A stretch of DNA of 45,836 bases, from contig JAILLB010000035.1 in the NCBI GenBank assembly GCA_024693345.1, forward strand, positions 1 through 45,836, written 5' to 3'. Both the position numbers and the translations under genes were made by a program. Origin of the DNA: Clostridiales bacterium (GTDB taxonomy: Bacteria; Bacillota; Clostridia; Oscillospirales; CAG-272). The notes beneath the pieces are model-generated. The model was not told the DNA's origin. It searched no databases and saw only the letters and a list, made by a program, of their open reading frames with translations. Shown here piece by piece: positions 41,212 to 45,836 of the stretch (position 1 is the first letter of the stretch; every line of letters starts with the position of its first letter).

Positions 41212-41232
41212 GGAGACACGGAGGTAATACTT

Positions 41233-41877
41233 ATGAAACTGATGTTTCTGGGCGCTCCAGGTGCCGGAAAAGGAACACAAGCTGAAATAGTTTCCGAAAA
41301 GTATTCAATTCCGGCCATTTCAACGGGAGCTTTGCTCCGCGAAGCAATGGCAAACGGAACCGAACTCGGAACTTTGGCAAAAAAATATGTTGATTCGGGA
41401 TCACTTGTTCCTGATGAAGTAATAATCGGAATAGTAAATGAAAGATTGTCAGAAAAGGATTGCGCCAACGGCTATATCCTCGATGGCTTCCCGAGAAATG
41501 TTTCTCAGGCTGAAGCACTTGACAAAATGGGTATCAAACTCGACCTCGTAGTTAACATTCATGTTTCCGACGAGAGAATTATCAAGCGCATGTCAGGCAG
41601 ACGCGTTTGCAAGGAATGCGGCAAATCTTATCATGTCGAATCAAGTCCTTCCAAAGTTGAAGGAATATGCGATGTCTGCGGTGGTGAACTCATTATCAGA
41701 AAAGATGATGACCCGGCGGTTGTCAAACACAGACTTGATGTTTATCACGAACAGACTGAACCACTAATTGACTACTATTTTAAAAAGGGTGTCCTAGTGA
41801 CAGTTGAAGGACAAGAGGTTAAGGACGATACAACAAGACTTACTCTTGCCGAAATAGAAAAGGTCAGAAACAAATGA
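41233..41877 (+). CDS. adk: adenylate kinase, zinc-lid type
   Basis: A 214-residue enzyme balancing ATP + AMP and 2 ADP in the cytoplasm. The P-loop is GAPGAGKGTQA, the AMP site includes STGALLREA and GFPRNVSQAEAL, and the lid carries two Cys pairs (CKEC and CDVC, residues ~130-153) that bind zinc, as in Gram-positives. I chose the ATG at 41233, with GGAGG seven bases upstream; an upstream in-frame start lies inside secY. The stop overlaps the map start by four bases. Confidence 0.98.
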   Translation: MKLMFLGAPGAGKGTQAEIVSEKYSIPAISTGALLREAMANGTELGTLAKKYVDSGSLVPDEVIIGIVNERLSEKDCANGYILDGFPRNVSQAEALDKMGIKLDLVVNIHVSDERIIKRMSGRRVCKECGKSYHVESSPSKVEGICDVCGGELIIRKDDDPAVVKHRLDVYHEQTEPLIDYYFKKGVLVTVEGQEVKDDTTRLTLAEIEKVRNK

Positions 41878-42626
41878 TCATAATCAAAAACAAAGAACAG
41901 CTCGATTTAATGAGAATCGCCGGAAGAATTACCGGAGAGGCAATTCTGGTCGGAAGAGATCACATTAAAGAGGGTGTTTCTACAGCTTACATAGACAAAG
42001 TAATTCGCGAATATATCGAACGTTGTAACTGCAAACCGACATTTCTCGGCTACGGCGGATTTCCCGGCGCAGTATGCGTGAGCATAAACGATGAAGTGAT
42101 ACATGGAATTCCGAGTCACGACAGGATCCTAAAAGAAGGAGACATAGTCAAGATTGACTGCGGTGCAGAGTACAAGGGATATACCGGAGACAGTGCAAAC
42201 ACATTTCCGGTGGGCAAAGTATCCGATGCTGCGATGAGACTCATAGAGGCTACCAAGGAGAGTTTTTTCCGCGGTATTGCTCAGGCTAAGGCCGGAGGCA
42301 GAGTCGGAGATATAGGTGCTGCCGTAAGCGAATATGCTGAATCAAAAGGATATGGAGTTGTACGTCAGTATGTCGGTCACGGTGTGGGCAAAGATCTTCA
42401 CGAAGATCCGGAAGTTCCCAACTTCGGGACGAGAGGAAGAGGTCCCAGACTGTACGAGGGAATGACGATAGCAGTTGAACCTATGATTACAATGGGCTCG
42501 TACAGAGTAAGAACAGAACCGAACAATTGGACTGTTGTTACATGTGACGGTTCATTGGCTGCTCATTACGAACATTCGATCGTGATTACTGATGGAGAAC
42601 CCGAATTGCTCACTAAAGTAGAGTAA
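41874..42626 (+). CDS. map: methionine aminopeptidase, type I
   Basis: A 250-residue metalloenzyme that removes the initiator Met from nascent proteins. The metal ligands are visible: IDCGAEYKGYTGDSA (two Asp), GHGVGKDLHEDP (His), VEPMITMG (Glu) and HYEHSIVIT (Glu); HGIPS carries the substrate His. Coupled to adk by an ATGA overlap, the usual adk-map-infA order. Confidence 0.98.
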   Translation: MIIIKNKEQLDLMRIAGRITGEAILVGRDHIKEGVSTAYIDKVIREYIERCNCKPTFLGYGGFPGAVCVSINDEVIHGIPSHDRILKEGDIVKIDCGAEYKGYTGDSANTFPVGKVSDAAMRLIEATKESFFRGIAQAKAGGRVGDIGAAVSEYAESKGYGVVRQYVGHGVGKDLHEDPEVPNFGTRGRGPRLYEGMTIAVEPMITMGSYRVRTEPNNWTVVTCDGSLAAHYEHSIVITDGEPELLTKVE

Positions 42627-42644
42627 TACAAATCGGAGGAATAG

Positions 42645-42869
42645 ATGCCAAAAGATGACGTCATTGAGTTCGAAGGAAGAGTTGTTGAGGCTTTGCCGAA
42701 CACAACATTTAAAGTAGAACTACCAAACAAACATATTGTAACTGCCCAGATATCCGGAAAGTTACGTATGAACTATATTAGAATCGTGCCCGGTGACCGA
42801 GTAACGGTCGAAGTCTCTGTATATGACCTTTCAAAAGGACGTATTACATGGAGACTGCAGGGCGAATGA
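42645..42869 (+). CDS. infA: translation initiation factor IF-1
   Basis: A 74-residue OB-fold protein that occupies the A site during initiation. [21 protein letters not shown] and [21 protein letters not shown] are diagnostic. It is two residues longer than the common 72 owing to the N-terminal MPKDD. CGGAGGA precedes the ATG. Confidence 0.97.
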   Translation: MPKDDVIEFEGRVVEALPNTTFKVELPNKHIVTAQISGKLRMNYIRIVPGDRVTVEVSVYDLSKGRITWRLQGE

Positions 42870-42900
42870 TTAAAATTACCGAAAGGAATGGTGATATAAT

Positions 42901-43014
42901 ATGAAAGTCAGACCTTCCGTCAAAAAAATGTGCAGCAAATGCAAGATAATCAAGAGACATGGAAATGTAATGGTTATCTGTGAAAACCCAAAACACAAGC
43001 AGAGACAAGGCTGA
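42901..43014 (+). CDS. rpmJ: 50S ribosomal protein L36 (zinc form)
   Basis: A 37-residue L36 beginning [14 protein letters not shown]. Zinc ligands are Cys11, Cys14, Cys27 and His32, i.e. the C+ form. It is short but complete, with GAAAGGA eleven bases upstream and the expected place between infA and rpsM. Confidence 0.97.
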   Translation: MKVRPSVKKMCSKCKIIKRHGNVMVICENPKHKQRQG

Positions 43015-43040
43015 TCCCTTAAGAGAAGGAGGAAACAAAT

Positions 43041-43409
43041 ATGGCTCGTATAGCTGGCGTAGAATTACCTAACCAGAAAAGAGTTGAAATCGGTTTGACA
43101 TACATCTACGGAATCGGTAGAACAACGTCAAATCAGATTCTTGCGAAAACAGGCGTTAACCCTGATACGCGTTGCAAGGATTTAACAGAAGAAGAAGTTT
43201 CAAAACTTCGTGACGAGATAGAAAATTCTCACAAAGTTGAGGGTGCTCTCCGTACAGAAGTATCAATGGATATAAAGAGAATCATTGAAATCGGAAGTTA
43301 TCGCGGAACAAGACACCTCAAAGGCCTGCCGGTTCGTGGACAGAGAACAAGAACAAATGCCAGAACCAGAAAAGGCAAAGCAAAGACAATTGCTAACAAG
43401 AAGAAATAA
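43041..43409 (+). CDS. rpsM: 30S ribosomal protein S13
   Basis: A 122-residue S13 of the 30S head, contacting the P-site tRNA and the 50[21 protein letters not shown] and the C-terminal [17 protein letters not shown] are conserved. AAGGAGG precedes the ATG. First ribosomal gene of the alpha part. Confidence 0.98.
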   Translation: MARIAGVELPNQKRVEIGLTYIYGIGRTTSNQILAKTGVNPDTRCKDLTEEEVSKLRDEIENSHKVEGALRTEVSMDIKRIIEIGSYRGTRHLKGLPVRGQRTRTNARTRKGKAKTIANKKK

Positions 43410-43425
43410 GGAGTGACAGAGACAA

Positions 43426-43821
43426 ATGGCTAGAACTGAGAAAAAAACAGTTAAAAAACGCCGCGACCGTAGAGTCGTTGAAAACGGCGTAGCTCATATC
43501 CGTGCTACTTACAACAATACAATAGTAACAATCACAGACACAAACGGAAACGCTGTTGCTTGGGCATCAGCTGGCGAACTTGGTTATAAGGGTGCAAGAA
43601 AGTCAACGGCTTTCGCAGCTCAGATGGCAGCAGAAGCTGCAGCTAAGACAGCTTTTGATAACGGCATGAAGACAGTTGAAGTTTATGTCAAAGGACCCGG
43701 TCAGGGCAGAGAATCTGCAATCAGAGCTCTCGCAACACAGGGTCTTCAGGTTACACTGATCCGTGACGTCACACCCGTTGCTCACAATGGATGCAGACCT
43801 CCTAAGATCAGAAGAGTATAA
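43426..43821 (+). CDS. rpsK: 30S ribosomal protein S11
   Basis: A 131-residue S11 of the platform, lining the E-site mRNA path. [33 protein letters not shown] and the C-terminal [16 protein letters not shown] are diagnostic. A basic N-terminal stretch ([11 protein letters not shown]) is usual in Gram-positives. AAGGAG precedes the ATG. Confidence 0.98.
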   Translation: MARTEKKTVKKRRDRRVVENGVAHIRATYNNTIVTITDTNGNAVAWASAGELGYKGARKSTAFAAQMAAEAAAKTAFDNGMKTVEVYVKGPGQGRESAIRALATQGLQVTLIRDVTPVAHNGCRPPKIRRV

Positions 43822-43836
43822 TCGGAGGCAAACAAT

Positions 43837-44433
43837 ATGGCTATAGATAGAGTTCCAGTTGTTAAAAGATGCAGATCACTTGGTCTTGAACCTGCATACA
43901 TAGGAAGCGACAAGAAGGCTTCTAACAGAACGACCAAAAAGAACACAAAGAAATCAAGTGAATACGGAATTCAGCTCAAAGAAAAACAGAAAGCTAAATT
44001 CATTTACGGTGTACTTGAAAAACAGTTCCGTCTCTATTTTGAAAAAGCTTCAAACATGAGTGGACAGGCAGGTGAAAACCTTTTGATTTTACTTGAATCA
44101 AGACTTGACAGTGTTGTATTCAGAATGAATCTTGCCAGAACCAGAAGAGAAGCTCGTCAGATAGTTGGACACGCTCATTTCACAGTAAACGGAAAGAATG
44201 TTAACATTCCTTCTTACCTCGTAAAAGCAGGCGATGTTATCCAGCTGAAAGAAAAATACAAAACAAATCAGCTTTATAAAGATATTCTCGAATCAACAGA
44301 CGGCAGAATTGCTCCGAACTGGCTTGACGTAGACAAAGAAAACTGCAAAGCTACAGTTACAGCACTTCCGACAAGAGATCAGATTGACGTTCCAGTAAAC
44401 GAACAGGCAATCGTCGAGTTGTATTCCAAATAA
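43837..44433 (+). CDS. rpsD: 30S ribosomal protein S4
   Basis: A 198-residue S4 and primary 16S-binding protein. The N-terminal region (CRSLGLEPAYIG) lacks the Cys4 zinc site of some homologues. SRLDSVVFRMNLARTRREARQIVGHAHFTVNGK, split over residues ~87-120, is the S4 domain. Unusually for Bacillota, where it is often elsewhere, rpsD lies between rpsK and rpoA, as in many clostridia. CGGAGG precedes the ATG. Confidence 0.98.
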   Translation: MAIDRVPVVKRCRSLGLEPAYIGSDKKASNRTTKKNTKKSSEYGIQLKEKQKAKFIYGVLEKQFRLYFEKASNMSGQAGENLLILLESRLDSVVFRMNLARTRREARQIVGHAHFTVNGKNVNIPSYLVKAGDVIQLKEKYKTNQLYKDILESTDGRIAPNWLDVDKENCKATVTALPTRDQIDVPVNEQAIVELYSK

Positions 44434-44525
44434 TGTGTTTATTGTGCAGCTTGTTTGTATTTTGCATTCAAGATGCACGGTACGCATACTATTTACGAAT
44501 ACTAAAATATCAGGAGGGATAATTA

Positions 44526-45494
44526 ATGATAGAGATGATAGAAAAACCGAAGATAAGTATTGTCGACCAGAGCGAAGACGGCAGAAGCGCATCTTTTGTT
44601 GTAGAGCCTCTTGAAAGAGGATTCGGAACAACACTTGGAAACGCTCTCCGCAGAGTGCTTTTGAGCTCTCTCAACGGTGTTGCTGTTGTCAGCATCCGCA
44701 TCAGCGGCGGTGGACAGGACGTTCTTCATGAAATCTCAACTGTTCCGGGTGTCAAGGAAGACGTATGTGAAATAGTACTCAATGTTAAGGGTATTGTTGC
44801 ACAGCTTCACTCACAGACAGCCAAGACAGTGTCTATCGATGTTACCGGTGCGTGCGAAGTTACTGCCGGAGATATCGTTAGTGACGATGAACTCCATGTT
44901 CTTAATCCTGAACTGCATATCGCTACAGTCAGCAGCGGTGTACATTTCCATATGGATCTTACATTCGATCACGGCCGTGGCTATGTTTCACAGGAAAAGA
45001 ATAAACAGGATTATTCCGCCGGTCAACTCGGCGTAATATACGTTGATTCAATTTTTACACCGGTCTACAATGTCAACTACAAAGTAGAGAATACACGTGT
45101 AAAAAATATTACCGATTACGATAAACTCACATTAAATGTTCTTACAAATGGAACTATTTCCGCTAAAGAAGCGGTTTCATTGGGAGCCAAGATACTCAAC
45201 GACCACCTCAACTTCTTTGTTGAATTGTCCGATGACGCCAAGAACGCAGAGTTCATGGCAGAAGCTCAGGAATCAACAAAGGATAAAGAGCTTGAGATGA
45301 CCATTGAAGAACTTGACCTTTCACAGCGCAGCTATCACAGCTTGAAGCGTTCAAGCATTGATACTGTCGGTGATTTGACAAATAAGACCGAGGCAGAACT
45401 GATGAAATTCAGAAACCTTGGAAAGAAATCACTTGAAGAAATTAATGTTAAACTCCATTCTCTCGGACTCTCATTGAGAAGAGACGACGAATGA
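44526..45494 (+). CDS. rpoA: DNA-directed RNA polymerase alpha subunit
   Basis: A 322-residue alpha subunit. The N-terminal domain ([24 protein letters not shown]) dimerises and assembles beta/beta'. An acidic linker follows (residues ~240-255). The C-terminal domain ([23 protein letters not shown], then [16 protein letters not shown] [12 protein letters not shown]) binds UP elements and activators. Two in-frame ATGs (44526, 44535) exist; 44526 is eight bases from AGGAGGG. A 92-base gap separates it from rpsD. Confidence 0.98.
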   Translation: MIEMIEKPKISIVDQSEDGRSASFVVEPLERGFGTTLGNALRRVLLSSLNGVAVVSIRISGGGQDVLHEISTVPGVKEDVCEIVLNVKGIVAQLHSQTAKTVSIDVTGACEVTAGDIVSDDELHVLNPELHIATVSSGVHFHMDLTFDHGRGYVSQEKNKQDYSAGQLGVIYVDSIFTPVYNVNYKVENTRVKNITDYDKLTLNVLTNGTISAKEAVSLGAKILNDHLNFFVELSDDAKNAEFMAEAQESTKDKELEMTIEELDLSQRSYHSLKRSSIDTVGDLTNKTEAELMKFRNLGKKSLEEINVKLHSLGLSLRRDDE

Positions 45495-45552
45495 GTTGTT
45501 GAGTAAAGTGACCCGGTCCTTTTCAAAATAATCAAAGGAGGATTTAATCAGT

Positions 45553-45836
45553 ATGTCCGGAACTAGAAAACTTGGCAGACCAACTGCTGCCAGGGTATCT
45601 ATGATCAGAGGTATGGTTACATATCTTATAGAGAACGGCTCTGTTGAAACAACACTTTCAAGAGCTAAAGAAGTCAGAATCATGGCTGACAAAATGATTA
45701 CACTCGGCAAGACTAATACATTGGCTGCACGTCGTCAGGCATTATCATATATCACAAAAGAGGATGTAGTTAAGAAGTTGTTTGATGAGGTTGCTACACA
45801 GTATGCCGAAAGAAACGGTGGATATACAGCTATTTA
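45553..45836 (+). CDS. rplQ: 50S ribosomal protein L17, truncated by the window edge
   Basis: The first 94 codons of L17 reach the window end without a stop. KLGRPTAARVSMIRGMVTYLIENGSVETT, seen over residues 6-34, and AKEVRIMADKMITLGK are typical of the family, which is ~115-130 residues long in Gram-positives. AAAGGAGG precedes the ATG by about nine bases. Last gene of the conserved alpha order. Confidence 0.96.
   Translation, partial: MSGTRKLGRPTAARVSMIRGMVTYLIENGSVETTLSRAKEVRIMADKMITLGKTNTLAARRQALSYITKEDVVKKLFDEVATQYAERNGGYTAI

Noticed and set aside
1..45836. CRISPR arrays, prophage and rRNA genes
   Set aside because: No regularly spaced direct repeats, no phage structural genes and no rRNA sequence were seen on reading through; the Bro-N domain alone does not indicate a prophage.

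Overview
The window looks like the chromosome of a low-to-moderate GC Gram-positive anaerobe of the Clostridia (Bacillota), probably from a plant-fed gut or rumen. Grounds: the complete Firmicutes-order S10-spc-alpha ribosomal superoperon, zinc-type S14, a clostridial TSCPD-domain protein, strong AGGAGG-type ribosome binding sites, frequent GTG/TTG starts, and a catabolic cluster for the plant sulfosugar sulfoquinovose (SQ). The assignment is inferred from gene content, not from a phylogeny.

Left edge (1-510): the 5' part of an iscB gene (RNA-guided nuclease, ancestor of Cas9) on the minus strand, with its HEARO/omega-RNA directly upstream. Next (525-3953), a minus-strand membrane-anchored Amidase_2 cell-wall hydrolase, then two tandem cytoplasmic polysaccharide-deacetylase paralogues translationally coupled to an RlmA-type rRNA methyltransferase. 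From 4195 to 10044 runs a plus-strand run of two lipoproteins, a small exported protein flanked by a perfect 15-bp inverted repeat, a double-length ABC-2 permease and its ATPase. Then come wecB and galE (UDP-sugar epimerases) and a small membrane protein.

Centre (12917-22467): a sulfoglycolysis cluster of the transaldolase (sulfo-TAL) type: GPH sugar transporter, divergent carboxylesterase, GH31 sulfoquinovosidase, sulfofructose transaldolase, sulfolactaldehyde reductase, DUF4867 SQ isomerase, TauE/SafE exporter and an L-fucose-isomerase-fold protein. Predicted route: SQ glycoside -> SQ -> 6-deoxy-6-sulfofructose -> sulfolactaldehyde + fructose-6-phosphate -> dihydroxypropanesulfonate, exported. 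The sulfoquinovosidase has Gln where E. coli YihQ has its sulfonate-binding Arg, and the transaldolase lacks the usual phosphate-binding Arg and Ser.

Region 22561-28755: a palindrome-rich spacer, a lipoprotein behind a promoter with a C7 tract in a 15-nt spacer (possible phase variation), a Bro-N/Fic fusion overlapping glycerol kinase, a monoacylglycerol-lipase-like hydrolase and a second fucose-isomerase-fold protein. Lipase plus glycerol kinase near a sulfoquinovosidase suggests use of whole sulfolipid (SQDG): acyl chains, glycerol and sulfosugar. That link is inference.

Right part (28739-45836): a PlsC-like acyltransferase, tRNA-Arg(CCG) and a TSCPD protein on the minus strand, then a ~310-nt structured leader and the ribosomal superoperon rpsJ to rplQ (truncated by the window), including secY, adk, map, infA, rpmJ and rpoA.
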